Shown here: positions 15,001 through 21,071 of the stretch, piece by piece
How the letters are laid out: each line of letters opens with the position of its first letter
Position numbering within the stretch: the first letter of the stretch is position 1
Assembly: GCA_046049665.1 (NCBI GenBank)
Contig: JBJOQW010000060.1
Span: 1-64,000 of the forward strand
Reading direction: 5' to 3'
Length of the DNA stretch: 64,000 bases
Origin: JAAFHS01 sp046049665
GTDB lineage: Bacteria > Pseudomonadota > Alphaproteobacteria > Rhodobacterales > Rhodobacteraceae
The notes under the pieces: model-generated
What the model saw: only the letters and a program-made list of their open reading frames with translations
Databases searched by the model: none
What the model was told of the DNA's origin: nothing
Position numbers and translations under genes: made by a program

Positions 15001-15444
15001 AATGGCCTGACAGCGGCTGACCGTGCCAACATCACCGATGCATCCTTTGTGTTTGCGGTGCCCGAAGCCCCGGCGGCGCGCACGTTGCAGGCAACAATGG
15101 CTGCGACCTCAGCCGCAGCTGGCACCACTGGTGACGCGGAAATCGCGCCTGCCAGCACGCCCGCTGATGGTTTGGCTGCGACGCTGGCCCTTGCTTCCGC
15201 ACCGGTTGCACAGGACAGCCTTACGTTCAGCACGGGCCCGGCCGTGATGCCAAGCTTTGCCTCTTTCGCCAGCCTTTCCAGTGCGATTGCAGGTGACGCC
15301 TTGTCAGCAGGCCCGACTGACAGCGGCACAGCCCCGGCAGCAGATGGCGCGGGCGTGCTGATTGACCCGGCAACCACAGTCACCGCATTCCTGAGCGCCA
15401 CGCAACTGGCTGCTCTGGATGATAACCAGTTCTCGTTATACTGA
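1..15444 (+). CDS. Giant RTX/cadherin-like repeat surface protein, 5' partial
   Basis: At least 5,147 codons are open without a stop. The reading frame is already open at base 1, and the first residues (NVADLLAATR before GDDVLTGT) look like the tail of an earlier repeat module. The GTG at base 4 is therefore probably not the start. Residues 1-1713 hold about 12-13 modules of 120-160 residues, each with a GDxYxYxRGDGxDxI motif and a closing FADGTxW motif, resembling the haemolysin-type Ca-binding related domain. Residues 1714-2395 hold seven cadherin-like units (LLANDxDxDGD), 2396-2865 classical GGxGxD nonapeptide RTX repeats, and 2875-4540 about eleven more cadherin-like units mixed with six putative-Ig units (LPxWLxFDPxT). 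Residues 4545-5020 hold two further RTX blocks, each closed by a serralysin-type DxIxDF unit. The last 125 residues are Ala/Ser-rich and are probably the type I secretion tail. No enzymatic domain is visible. An adhesin or biofilm role is inferred from the architecture. Confidence 0.9.
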   Translation, partial: NVADLLAATRVVATPGDDVLTGTSGPDTLTGGLGNDTLRGLADGDTYIYTRGDGVDVIEDTGTATTISLRGYAPGEVRLHLDPASNRLVLQLIDGGEITTSGLSSTGEIRFENGTVWLNSALQGLIQSTRAQTNAVIEGVSFSAETITGGFGNDLIDGGSGAETYVFRAGAGLDRLVDTGSTANIVRLQGFNVADATILRNPADPAALTLLFAATGDRLEIGNALTRSASNGSALYASFVFDDQTLSMASLVQRTSGATAGDDRVVGSDLNDVLAGGTGNDLIIAGFGTDRVVFARGDGQDEVRTSDAFGTYDTLEIQGYALSDLIVARHPWDPNGIVLRFAGTTDSIAWRAVTGLGEISLAQVVLADSATTLTLEDVLALIPAGPGATGTAGDDVLTGTDYDDSIEGFAGDDVIDTGVGADRIYFSKGDGQDVVFGKAAAELIIDSYEPVSQDGTYALTLRDVTPDDVLIEVLSGDPMFGGPATWRLSILSTGDSLLIQNPQDVLTEIVFADGTIWQRSQINAAAFSRAPDLPTRDLVQITNDAAPIQMAAGDQYFRTTDFTLQHNFVFSSTSGHDVIYGVRTPEFYATDTLTFTGIASTDLQVRFLGNEYDGRFLLTFGSLQSSLTIVLQPADFGLDVNWAASPFASLQFADGVTLTWESVVAMADALALNDPAMALGTIAYDRNTDSGVRYLAVNDLEPWNDLRSIALTGVDATDLTYARRGRDLIVSIAADALGNGAGQIVVLNAGGMSGLDIRIDGLTVATLADIMVGPAITGITAGDDTIDGFAYAGQTTATVAGGLGDDLILAGDMYQAVVQYSRGDGDDIITQAGGLGALQFMDVQLDDVTVDVQGQDILLVFAPSAPGGTDGGSIRLLGILDGGWISFSGQIIFAGGEIWTASDLAAFVDGSTATPGDDVVISATQAQVYEQGLGNDFIRTQDFNDQYVYRNGDGHDVIEESGDNPDTYVPPEIVDDPYVLVPGRDTLEMPDLLASDVVFGRLGDDLVITVLPDALRGITAGSITLVNAFLTTEADSRIIEDVTFADGSMLSLRDAMATIIADAATSGADVVLGSSLADLLHGGAGNDLLDGRLGNDTYIYARGDRHDELAPLAPSELYGGVATPLNTLTLTGIAAAQVSARLEPNGILLLIAETSPGAGDGGSVLIRSANYAESLNDLAVNRVDFADGTNWTVTQLYSLALAGLAGDGDDSLLGSTRDDTLAGEAGNDLLFGGSGNDTYFYARGDGIDRIYETTFSGQSNTLRLTGILASDVTLRPGAGTDLQVLIAPSAATVADGGRIVVSEGLATGTRGIQQIVFDDGTTWARSAFGGLIAASIRTGGNDRITGTASADTLDGGAGNDVLLGDQGGDTYIFRRGDGIDQIRDTSGEDVLRIFGYTAADVEFSRNGATGADLIIRFADDTDGIVVLDALASGSNAIERIEFADTSEVVLRAEVTAALAAAQTTIGNDVIIGTNGDDDLRGGLGNDLMSGGPASDTYRFVTGDGDDRISDLGASGTDRLVLDVNAADLVYALRLGPDGLDLVLRLPGERDRIILENTLGTAQQGIEEIAFADGTVWNRDAMRAATLVDAQTAGDDNLWGYAGADTIAMGAGDDVAYGMAGGDTYVVRRGDGADRIVEVVDAASIDVVDFRDYVSSEVSVTQLFKGSTSVEFRFLSSGGTLIVENALASDGGGIESYQFSDGVVWTAANIVTRLANTAPEAVADGYFSVVSGQSLTLTAAQLLRNDFDPDNDALQLVWVDGGENGFAEIDAQGRVVFVPAVGFSGPAQFTYTISDGRGGFATGVVDLRVRPLAEARDDAGFSVAEDGTLQISGAQLLANDADGDRMVIGQVRDALGGSVNLSSSGNITFVAAPNFNGTAQFTYVANTPEGGIGTGIVRIAVTAVNDAPTAVTDTVAAFDENTSLVISADSLIANDSDIDGNAVTLVGVSGTADISVVLAADGNITITPRAEFYGQAFFNYTLQDSVGATSTGRVNVFINPVNSTPVAGADSFATNEDTPIFVALPDLLANDTDADGDALTILRIEGAFGGTAQLYPNGVEFIPTPNFHGTAGFRYFVADGQGGVTSALALVQVASVNDNPDARNDSYDRQGFEELRGFEDQAIVIQIADLLNNDSDIEPGALIFQSASQAVGGTLALPGDGTIIFTPDADFWGEATFSYVIQDADGAVDAAEVTMFFANVDDAGPVAVTDTIVVVEDTPRLVPISVLLANDYDIDRDPITIVGYGETLATSHGTLTQYDATNLLFTPGLNATGPTRFFYTITDGIFEPTRGFIWFEMLAVNDEPVAQDDFGYVTQQGVPLVLRISDLMANDADVENTVLAFSRVFANSTGTIEVWQDQFIVVDTGTAFTGDLTVDYEVTDGALTDTARVRATVTAGYNGTVVGTDLVDLLVGTDQGETIRGLAGNDTIRALAGDDVIFGGTGADVILAGDGFDTVDFATSTIGVRASIATRFGQGGDAQGDEYFGVEALAGSAFGDTLDGGIGDNLLVGRDGHDALSGAEGVDTLQGGEGNDTLTGGSGADILSGGDGSDTADYTGSVDAVNVSLAALAASGGDAAGDVLTSIENLTGTEGNDALEGDGQANVLSGGRGNDTLTGGAGDDMLSGGRGADALFGGDGIDIASYAQSETGVLVNLADLASSGGDAAGDTFTGIEIIEASFHADTLIGDAGDNRLRGGAGGDLIDGGAGFDTADYTTSSSAVAVDLGAGTGSAGDAAGDTLAGIELVLGSNWNDTLVGGAGDETFDAGLGNDQLAGAGGSDSYRFGFGSGNDTLTESAVAGVDTVVLTGTVLRRDVSLVREGDDLLIELENTGGFLTDTLRVTGHFAGDGAGIEAIAFSEGLIWDRVAIENLSRLGRFNAANDLVRFQVEDVESIIDPSDLLLNDAAEGVEDLELVSVTGLGGATASIDANGMIRFQGALNQNGDAFFDYTVRDAYGRESTARVEVNLTPVNDAPVAGNDQGFVGTEDTVLVIRIADLLANDSDVDGDALTIGALSALRDLDGNPLYSGGQYNLTNGRATVSDEFIYFEPRPDHFGFAGFRYVLDDGNGGTAIGEVILNFTGENDAPSGDDSLTVRLGRVNEISVNTLMLNDRDPEGDDFTFSNVLSGTNGTATLSADGETVLFTADALGDAVFTYVLTDEFGASRTITVELTVRPLNDPPSAGDDDLETYEDQAIIIDPATLLGNDSDQNGNALTITALDPFALNGRVAFDANGMIVFTPRANYNGVASFDYTISDGEGGTDTATVTVTIVPRNDAPVVRPDVVGGLEDRPIIVLPGETFGNDYDPEGDVLFFSGIDFLGVLADMPEDRVVDASLGFVTDKLAAGTVVAAALADGSALPAWLNFDPVTLMFSGEMPVGQVDDLSVAVTFTLSAALGSLTYTVAQVLAPTDAVALLAGVPLATGLALMETEARSLFNAIQDRDALAEYSIIPAFPSGQTTVPYDPDTYDFEPGIWTASAPSGRDLPDWISFDPVTMVLAVDAAFVPQGAGPVTVRVSHLPQQPDLLNGWLTTVDGSFAIDVVIDPALGVPASINALLAAQAFFAVQGLFAVPVDETATVTLANGGALPAWLTFDPVTLTLTGTPPEGDYVGALDVRLAMPATADRPAFALVTELAVDAVLDTNPMQGFDWQVVNNRVVFTTPEDFDGSFVFTYSAEDTLGAVSADAAIVVVNVDGRPEIIDAVADNLVMTSATTFDISVADLLANDFALPGNTLRLSAFTQPGVGNLQIVATVIDAVALSGIAPLEGAVWSASMTGGEAAPSWLTLNPSTGQLFARLPLDYQGTLSFELTRTAPDGIEVTETVAQPLDGTTGAVLRYTLNNDTATETTFRYTITNDVDEVSSATVNIAFNRNLTANDDAFVTVEDEPLVISVAALLANDVDTDGDTISFVSLSNVVNGTATIADGVITFTPTPNFDGLARFDYTITDGNGRTDVARVEIDVLENNAAPVLGRDVFVGIEDTPVEFFVAQLLANDFDPNGDMLTFLGFDVPVGLRVFQLPDGSWQVMPDVNLNGTLTLGYRVTDGRETTTGVIDINLAAVNDAPVIVPDAVLATDEDVALVIPMAALLANDYDPEGDAFTVIEVYDPDNGTVTLTNGVATFTPRADYSGNAGFRYVLEDAFGARSEGYAQVQVSPTVDAPFSVLDTATMDEDGSLLIDPSTLLANDISPDGDPLVFLGFASSAITQEGALYRYTPAANQNGTVNLTYTITNGSGVPVDGVLRVSIMPQPDAPIAGTDTLTVDENGVLVIATSTLLANDRDPDVQGISITAVGDAVGVTVDLQPNRQITITPIANWTGPASFGYTLTDSTGLTSQGLVNVTINPVNEAPVLAAPLSDRLATEETAFTIALQTNLFSDPDGDPLTFTLTSADGTALPSWIGFDPLTQTMSGLPPADFVGTIMLRLTASDGQISISDDFALNVLNTQDPPVLLRALEDRAIDSTGAAIREGMPFTLAADTAAFSDPDGQPLAFQARLESGAALPSWLRFNGTSFTGTPPAGAAGTIAITMSASDGAAIVSDTFNLTIAPPLVAPYDNVITGNGTITGTALRDHLIGGTGNDTFRDLAGNDDAFGGAGNDTFFADAGEDLYDGGDGIDRVNYSGATAGLSIFMGAPTQSTGIAMGDRFVGIEYLLGSNFGDVIISQGLTRLYGLGGDDVLADSTGTQQLWGGDGRDIFLFVDGDQAQDKIMDFVLGQDVIDLSRWGVTSFDQLVIRELVTGAGVATGDLSISFNGESLTLEGYGAARIPLFNASSFIFADPTQIDPNRWAGATVDGTAGNDLMNGAFRDVDGQGISGGGQTILARLGNDTIFDGPGNDAVFGGDGNDTIHNGIGSDTIDGGAGRDVLSYVYVDGGILFDMANQTANAGQAAGDLATGIEWLHGSDFSDVIFGGSLALIDGRAGDDYIRDGAGTQQLTGGAGLDTFAFGAGDRASDRVLDFVVGEDKLDLSAWGVTALSQLTITARQTTSGNGSIRNDVLVTYGRETVILNGLTAADRANITDASFVFAVPEAPAARTLQATMAATSAAAGTTGDAEIAPASTPADGLAATLALASAPVAQDSLTFSTGPAVMPSFASFASLSSAIAGDALSAGPTDSGTAPAADGAGVLIDPATTVTAFLSATQLAALDDNQFSLY

Positions 15445-15469
15445 CGCACAGACAAAGCAAAAAAGTCAG

Positions 15470-17209
15470 ATGGCCGCGAACAACCAGAACTTCGGTGCGA
15501 ACCGCTATAAAGATGCCCTGCGCAGGTTGCGCGGGGCCTTCTGGCTGGCAGCCCTGTTCAGCGCCGGGGTGAACCTTCTGATGCTGACGGGCCCGATGTT
15601 CATGCTGCAGGTCTATGACCGTGTGCTGGCTTCGGGGTCTGTGCCAACGTTGGTAGGCCTGTCCATCGTGGTTGTCGTGCTGTTTGCATTCATGGGTCTG
15701 TACGATTTTCTGCGCGTGCGCCTGTTGTCGCGCGCGGGCTATCATCTTGACCGCGATCTGGGTGATGCAGGGTTTGACGAATGGCTGGCCAGCGGCGTGC
15801 GCGGCAACAGGGCCAACCGCCGCCCCTTGGGCGATATCGCCGTGCTGCGCGGGTTTCTGGCCAGCCCCGCGATGCTGGGGTTTTTCGATCTGCCATGGGT
15901 GCCGTTCTATCTGGCCGTCGTGTTCTACATCCATCCATGGCTTGGCTGGCTTACCCTTGGCGGCGCCGTGGTCGTGACCATCGCCGCCCTTGCGGGGCAA
16001 TGGCTGACCGACCCCAGTTACAAGCGCGCCATGGGCATGGATGCCGGTGAAAGCTTTTTCGTCGATCAGGCCTACCGCAACGCCGAACCGGTGATTGCAC
16101 TTGGCATGGCCGACCGTATCCGCGCCCGCTGGCGGCGGATGCATGATGATGGCTTGGCCAGCGGGCAGACCGGGGGCGACTGGTCCGAAGGGATATCGGC
16201 CTTTTCCAAGGCATTCCGGTTGCTGCTGCAGTCAGCAATTCTGGCCCTTGGTGCCTATCTTGCCATTTTCCAGTTGGTTTCGGCCGGCATGATCGTGGCC
16301 ACCTCGATCATTGCCGGACGTGCGCTGGCACCGATTGATCAGGTGATCGGGCAATGGCGGTCTATTGTGCGCGCCCGCGAAGCGCATCGCAGGCTGGCCG
16401 AGGTGCTGGCCACACCTGCGCCAAAGCCTGCTGCAGTGGCGCTGCCCGCGCCCGAAGGGCACCTTGCGGTGAACGCCCTGACCAAATTCGCACCCGGCCA
16501 GACCATTCGTGCCGACCGCCCGCCTATTCTGTCCAACGTCAGTTTTGGCCTGTCCCCCGGTGATGCGCTTGGCGTCATCGGCCCATCAGCATCAGGCAAA
16601 TCAACGCTCGCGCGGCTTCTTGTAGGTGCATGGCTGCCCGATTCCGGTGAAGTCCGGCTGGACGGCGCGACCTATGACCAATGGGATCCCATCGCCCTTG
16701 GTCCCCATATCGGTTATCTGCCGCAATCTCTGGAACTGCTGTCGGGTACTGTGCGCGACAATATCTGCCGCTTTGATCCGCAAGGGCAGGATGAGGCGAT
16801 CATCGCCGCCGCCCAACTGGCTGGTGTGCATGACATGATCCTGTCCTTGCCCAAGGGTTATGCGACCGAAATCGGCCATGGCACACCGCCCCTGTCGGGC
16901 GGGCAGGTGCAGCGCGTGGGGCTGGCGCGGGCGCTGTATGGCAACCCGCGCCTGATCGTGCTGGATGAGCCGAATTCGAACCTTGATGCCATCGGAGATG
17001 AGGCGCTGATGCGCGCCATTCTGGCCTGCCGCGAACGGGGGGCGACGTTGGTGATCATGGCGCACAGGCCTTCGGCGATTGCCAGCGTGAACAAGGTGTT
17101 GGTGCTGCAGAACGGTGCTGTTGCGCATTTCGGTGACAAGGACACTGTGCTGGCCCAAGCCGTGCGCCCGGCGGCGACCCTTGTGAAGAAGGTGCACGAT
17201 GCTGGTTGA
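15470..17209 (+). CDS. Type I secretion ABC transporter (permease-ATPase, PrtD/HlyB type)
   Basis: Fused inner-membrane permease and ATPase that would energise export of the giant RTX protein just upstream. From the ATG at 15470 it is 579 residues, the usual size of PrtD-type exporters. The N-terminal half has about six membrane segments. The C-terminal half has Walker A GPSASGKST (about residue 370), the signature LSGGQ (about 474) and Walker B LIVLDEP (about 495). No C39 peptidase domain is seen, so a leader is not cleaved. An in-frame ATG at 15419 would overlap the end of the RTX gene by 26 bases; neither start has a strong ribosome binding site. The end overlaps the next gene by 11 bases, so the two are co-translated. 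Confidence 0.93.
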   Translation: MAANNQNFGANRYKDALRRLRGAFWLAALFSAGVNLLMLTGPMFMLQVYDRVLASGSVPTLVGLSIVVVVLFAFMGLYDFLRVRLLSRAGYHLDRDLGDAGFDEWLASGVRGNRANRRPLGDIAVLRGFLASPAMLGFFDLPWVPFYLAVVFYIHPWLGWLTLGGAVVVTIAALAGQWLTDPSYKRAMGMDAGESFFVDQAYRNAEPVIALGMADRIRARWRRMHDDGLASGQTGGDWSEGISAFSKAFRLLLQSAILALGAYLAIFQLVSAGMIVATSIIAGRALAPIDQVIGQWRSIVRAREAHRRLAEVLATPAPKPAAVALPAPEGHLAVNALTKFAPGQTIRADRPPILSNVSFGLSPGDALGVIGPSASGKSTLARLLVGAWLPDSGEVRLDGATYDQWDPIALGPHIGYLPQSLELLSGTVRDNICRFDPQGQDEAIIAAAQLAGVHDMILSLPKGYATEIGHGTPPLSGGQVQRVGLARALYGNPRLIVLDEPNSNLDAIGDEALMRAILACRERGATLVIMAHRPSAIASVNKVLVLQNGAVAHFGDKDTVLAQAVRPAATLVKKVHDAG

Positions 17210-18506
17210 GGCTGCGCCTGCACCCGCTATCCGCATGGGACGCGCAGGCCTCGTGGCCATCTGCGCCAGCCTTGGGTTGCTTGCGGCATTGGTCGTGTGG
17301 GCCGTGCTGACGCAGATCAGTGGCGCCGTGGTGGCCCAGGGCACGATTGCCGTGCTGGGCAAACCCAAGGCCGTGCAGCACTTGGACGGTGGCATCGTGC
17401 AGGATATTCTGGTGGCGGATGGTGATCTGGTCGCCAAGGGCCAACCGCTGATCCGCCTTGACCCCACGCTTTTGCAGGCCAACCTAGAGATTTACCGCAA
17501 CCGGCTGGCAGAATCCTCGGCCCGTCTTGCGCGGCTGCGTGCCGAGCAGGCCGGCGCGACATCGGTACAGTTCCCGGCTGCTTCCGCACTTCTTGCCGGG
17601 CGCGATCTGTCGGCGATGCAAGACATGGAAACCGCGATCTTTGCGGCCCGTGCCGATATCAACGCCGGACGGAAGGCGCAGCTGGAAGAACGCATCCGCC
17701 AGTTTGGAAACCAGATTGCCGGCGTGAACGCACTGATTGCAGCCAAACGCGAACAGGTGGGTTACATCGAACAGGAACTGGTCCGGCAGGAAGAATTGCT
17801 GTCGCGGGGGCTTGGCCGCGATGCCGATGTGCTGACGTTGCAGGGCAATCGCGCCGATCTGTTGGGCCAGATAGCCGAACACCTGACAGAATCCGCGCGC
17901 ATTGAAAATTCGGTCCGCGATACCGAGTTGGAAATGCTGCAGGCCGAACGCCAGTTTCGCGAACAGGCAGTGACGGAATTGCAGCAGACCAACCAACAGA
18001 TCGAAGAACTGACCCAGCAGATTGTCAGCACAGAACGGCAGTTGGAGCGGATCGAGATTGTGGCCCCCGTAGCAGGCCATGTGCATGAACTGCAGGTGGT
18101 CACCGAAGGCGGCATCGTGCCCCCCGGCGCACTGATCGCCCAGATCATCGCCACGGATGAGGCGCGCACATTCGAATTCCGCGTGGCCCCTGTATCGGTT
18201 GATAACGTCCACCCCGGCCAGGACGTGCGCCTGCGCTTTGCCGCCTTCAACCCGCGCACCACGCCAGAGGTGTTTGGCAAGATCACAAGCATTTCGCCGA
18301 CGACTGTGATGGATGAGGCGACAGGCATGGCGTTTTTCCGGGTCTTTGCCGATGTGCCAGCAACCGAACTTGCCCGGTTAGGCGACCTTGAACTGGTGCC
18401 GGGCATGCCGATTGAAGGATATATCAATACGGGCAGCCGGTCAGTGGCCGACTATCTGACGCGGCCTATTGTTGACAGTCTGGCCAAAACATTCCGCGAG
18501 GAATAG
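17199..18506 (+). CDS. HlyD-family type I secretion membrane fusion protein
   Basis: Periplasmic adaptor that bridges the ABC exporter and an outer-membrane TolC channel; 435 residues, normal for the family. It has one N-terminal membrane segment (about residues 12-35). A lipoyl-like half-motif follows (HLDGGIVQDILVADGDLVAKGQ, split here around residues 62-83), then a long Glu/Gln-rich coiled-coil hairpin (about 90-290). The C-terminal beta domain ends in YLTRPIVDSLAKTFREE, typical of HlyD/PrtE proteins. The start overlaps the transporter by 11 bases. No TolC gene follows, so the outer-membrane partner must be encoded elsewhere. The C-terminus is intact although transposon debris begins about 60 bases downstream. 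Confidence 0.93.
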   Translation: MLVEAAPAPAIRMGRAGLVAICASLGLLAALVVWAVLTQISGAVVAQGTIAVLGKPKAVQHLDGGIVQDILVADGDLVAKGQPLIRLDPTLLQANLEIYRNRLAESSARLARLRAEQAGATSVQFPAASALLAGRDLSAMQDMETAIFAARADINAGRKAQLEERIRQFGNQIAGVNALIAAKREQVGYIEQELVRQEELLSRGLGRDADVLTLQGNRADLLGQIAEHLTESARIENSVRDTELEMLQAERQFREQAVTELQQTNQQIEELTQQIVSTERQLERIEIVAPVAGHVHELQVVTEGGIVPPGALIAQIIATDEARTFEFRVAPVSVDNVHPGQDVRLRFAAFNPRTTPEVFGKITSISPTTVMDEATGMAFFRVFADVPATELARLGDLELVPGMPIEGYINTGSRSVADYLTRPIVDSLAKTFREE

Positions 18507-18567
18507 GCCCTGTCACCAGGTTACAATTCGGCAAGGCCAGAATGCAAAACCTCCGCCAGCCGGTTAC

Positions 18568-19075
18568 GGCGGGCGGGATGTTGACAATTGGCTCGCGTAG
18601 TCGGCGCTTGTTGAACCAGTCGACCCACTCCTGCCTTGCGTTTGCAAGACCTTTGCAACTGCGCCATGGGTCACGGTGTTGAATGACGTCGGCCGTGTAC
18701 AGACCATTGTCCGTCTCGGCCACGGCACTGCCCACAAAGGGCCCCAACCCGGCGACCCCCATTGGTTCGGTCTGCAAATGGACAGGAATTGCAAGTCCCT
18801 GTCGTTTTTGGAAACCAGCTCTCATGCCCTTACCGCGGCGTCGAGGAACGCGCCATGACGGCGCCATCGGTCCAACAGACAATGGCGATGCCCCGCATGT
18901 GCCGAAGCGCTGACGCGCCATCCACCAATCGTGTGCGCAAGGCTCTCGATGTCGAAGGCAACATGGATGAAACCCTTGCAATTGGCGACACAGGTGAAAT
19001 CCATCCCCCACAGCATGTTCGGCCTGGGCACCCTGAACAGGCGGTTCACCTTGTTAAGCGGGCAGGGGCGCAACC
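18568..19075 (-). pseudogene. Decayed IS3-family transposase (OrfB, rve integrase) remnant
   Basis: Two minus-strand frames together resemble the C-terminal part of an IS3-family OrfB. Bases 19075 to about 18824 encode CPLNKVNRLFRVPRPNMLW, then GMDFTCVANCKGFIHVAFD (holding the first catalytic Asp) and GGWRVSASAHAG. Bases about 18790 to 18568 in another frame encode VGSAVAETDNGLYTAD (the catalytic Glu) and WVDWFNKRRLREPIVNIPPA. The middle, which should hold the second Asp (HSDRGSQY region), is scrambled. At least one frameshift separates the halves, and the N-terminal part and OrfA are missing. I see no terminal inverted repeats. The element is dead and marks an old insertion just after the secretion operon. 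Confidence 0.8.
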
Positions 19076-19416
19076 AATTACGACCGATTTGCCAAGGCTT
19101 TTCTGTCCGCCATCGCCTTTGTTGCAACCCTCATGCTTTGGCTGCAGGGATCAGTAAGTCTGACGCACGGCTGCAAGAAGACGCTTATTGAGGCGTCTGA
19201 TCGGCGGATTCGTGCAAAAGGGAAAGCTGAGCCGTTCTTTGCCCGGCAAGTTTTTGCTTTCCATAACATATTGGTTTTATGAATTTTTAAACTTTATGGC
19301 ACGTGTCATTTGACGATAGCAGCATCGGTTCGCTTAGGCCGGGGCGGCAGGTTGACACAGCTGGATGCAGGCCCTGATCCTGAGGGCAGCAAAGAAATCA
19401 GCAATCGGAGTTGACC
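19076..19416. other. Non-coding stretch with AT-rich leader of the redox module
   Basis: I see no gene here. Bases 19250-19310 are clearly AT-richer than the surroundings, including a run around 19281-19295, and could hold the promoter of the gene starting at 19417. A short palindrome GTCATTTGAC lies at 19305-19314. No recognisable -35/-10 pair can be claimed with confidence. Confidence 0.4.
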
Positions 19417-21069
19417 ATGGCCAATCGCCCCCCGCGATCCGACCTCTTTACGTTCGCCGTGCATTGGCTGCTTGTCTTGACCCTTGCGGTCAGCCTTCTG
19501 ACTGGGCTGCGGGTCGCGGCCGACATGCCGCAATCAAGCTTTGCCAGCAGTCTTTCGGGCATCCTGCCGCAGGGGAATGTCATCTTCTGGCACTTGGTTG
19601 CTGCCGTTGGGTTCGTGGCCCTTTTTGTGGCCTATGCCGTGTTTATCTGGCGCGCAGGATTGTGGGGACGGATCGCGCTGAACCGCTCTTGGCGGGCTGA
19701 CATTGCGGGAAAGTCCGGGTCAAGCAGCTGGTGGCGCGCGCTGAATGTGCTGATCTACTGGGTCGCATTCGCAGCGCTAATTGCGGCTTTGGTCACCGGG
19801 CTTGCAATGGATGTCTGGCCGAACCTGATGCCATATACGCTGGCGGCCACCGTGCATGAATACGCAGCCTGGGTGCTGCCAGTTTACATGGTGCTGCATG
19901 TTGTGGCCCTTGCGATCATGGGGGGCATGTCGCAGCTTTTGAAGATCTTCCGCCCGGCATCGGCCTTTGGCATCGCGGCCAGTGTGGCCATCCTTGCAGG
20001 AACGGCGGCGGCGGCGGCCTTGGTGGCGCTGCAGCAAACGGCGTCGCAGGGTTTGACTGTCGCGCGCAGTGCCGAACTGCCCGATCTGGACGGCAAGCCT
20101 GATGACGGCGTCTGGGGCAATGCTGCAGCGGTCACAGTTGCCACGGCGCGCGGTGCGAATGGCGATGATGGTGGGACGAATGTCACCCTTCGCGCGCTGC
20201 ATGACGGCACTGACATCTATATTCTGGCGCAGTGGGAAGATGCCTCGCGCAGCCAGAAGCACCTTCCCTTGGTGCGGACCGAGGCGGGCTGGCAAGTGCA
20301 GCAAACCGAATATGCCGTGCAGGACGAGGATTCCTATTACGAGGACAAGTTCGGCGTGATGCTGTCACGGAACGGCGGGATTGCCGGGGATCATTCGGTG
20401 CATCTGGGGCATCAGCCCCTTGCGGGCGCGCCGGGTTCGGCTGGCGGGCGCGGGTTGCATTACACCACCGATGGCAGCCTTGTCGATGTCTGGCATTGGA
20501 AATCGGTGCGCACCGGCAGCACGGCAATGAACCAGATGGACGACAATTACTTTGGCCCGCCGGCGGTGCCCAAGGATGACGGTCGCTATGCTGGTGGCTA
20601 TACCAAAGACCCGGATGAGGGCGGTGGCTACACCATGAACTGGGAGAAATATTCTGACGACCTGATTACCCCTGTCGCCCTGCCCAGTGATCCCGCAATG
20701 CTGGCACCATTCCAGACGGTTGATCTGGCACCCGAGGCCAGTGACGACGTCGCCCTTTTTCTGCGCCAGGACCAGACGGTGCCCTATGACGCAGCACTCG
20801 ACACGCTGGAGAACTATCCCGTTGGAACGATCATGCCCTCGGTCATTGTTGAATCGCCACTGACAGGTGATCGTGGCGAAGTCACAGCGGTTGCGCTGTG
20901 GGAAGACGGCATCTGGACGATGGAGATCAAGCGCAAGCTGGATACCGGGTCAGAATATGACGTGGCCTTTCTGCCGGACGCGCCGACCTATCTGTGGGTT
21001 GCGGCCTTTGACCATAACCAGACCCGCCATAGCCGCCACCTGTACCCGGTCATCGTAGAGTTGGAGTAG
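19417..21069 (+). CDS. Cytochrome b561-like membrane domain fused to ethylbenzene-dehydrogenase-type haem domain
   Basis: A 550-residue protein. The N-terminal ~185 residues contain four to five hydrophobic segments with histidines (FAVHWLLV, IFWHLV, TVHEYAAW, VLHVVALA), the pattern of bacterial cytochrome b561 / hydrogenase-type cytochrome b. After a further hydrophobic segment (about 186-205), residues ~214-550 match the EB_dh-type haem-binding domain. Its visible features are LDGKPDDGVWGNA, the tandem Asp/Tyr stretch, LVDVWHWKS and a C-terminal DHNQTRHSRHLYP. Such domains carry haem b in the gamma subunits of ethylbenzene and dimethylsulfide dehydrogenases. The ATG at 19417 has GGAG six bases upstream; an in-frame TTG at 19411 is less likely. 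It ends two bases before the reductase gene, so the two form one transcript. Electron acceptor or donor is unknown. Confidence 0.8.
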   Translation: MANRPPRSDLFTFAVHWLLVLTLAVSLLTGLRVAADMPQSSFASSLSGILPQGNVIFWHLVAAVGFVALFVAYAVFIWRAGLWGRIALNRSWRADIAGKSGSSSWWRALNVLIYWVAFAALIAALVTGLAMDVWPNLMPYTLAATVHEYAAWVLPVYMVLHVVALAIMGGMSQLLKIFRPASAFGIAASVAILAGTAAAAALVALQQTASQGLTVARSAELPDLDGKPDDGVWGNAAAVTVATARGANGDDGGTNVTLRALHDGTDIYILAQWEDASRSQKHLPLVRTEAGWQVQQTEYAVQDEDSYYEDKFGVMLSRNGGIAGDHSVHLGHQPLAGAPGSAGGRGLHYTTDGSLVDVWHWKSVRTGSTAMNQMDDNYFGPPAVPKDDGRYAGGYTKDPDEGGGYTMNWEKYSDDLITPVALPSDPAMLAPFQTVDLAPEASDDVALFLRQDQTVPYDAALDTLENYPVGTIMPSVIVESPLTGDRGEVTAVALWEDGIWTMEIKRKLDTGSEYDVAFLPDAPTYLWVAAFDHNQTRHSRHLYPVIVELE

Positions 21070-21071
21070 CC

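Noticed and set aside
18568..19075. Active IS element
   Set aside because: The transposase is frameshifted, lacks the second catalytic Asp region and OrfA, and shows no inverted repeats.
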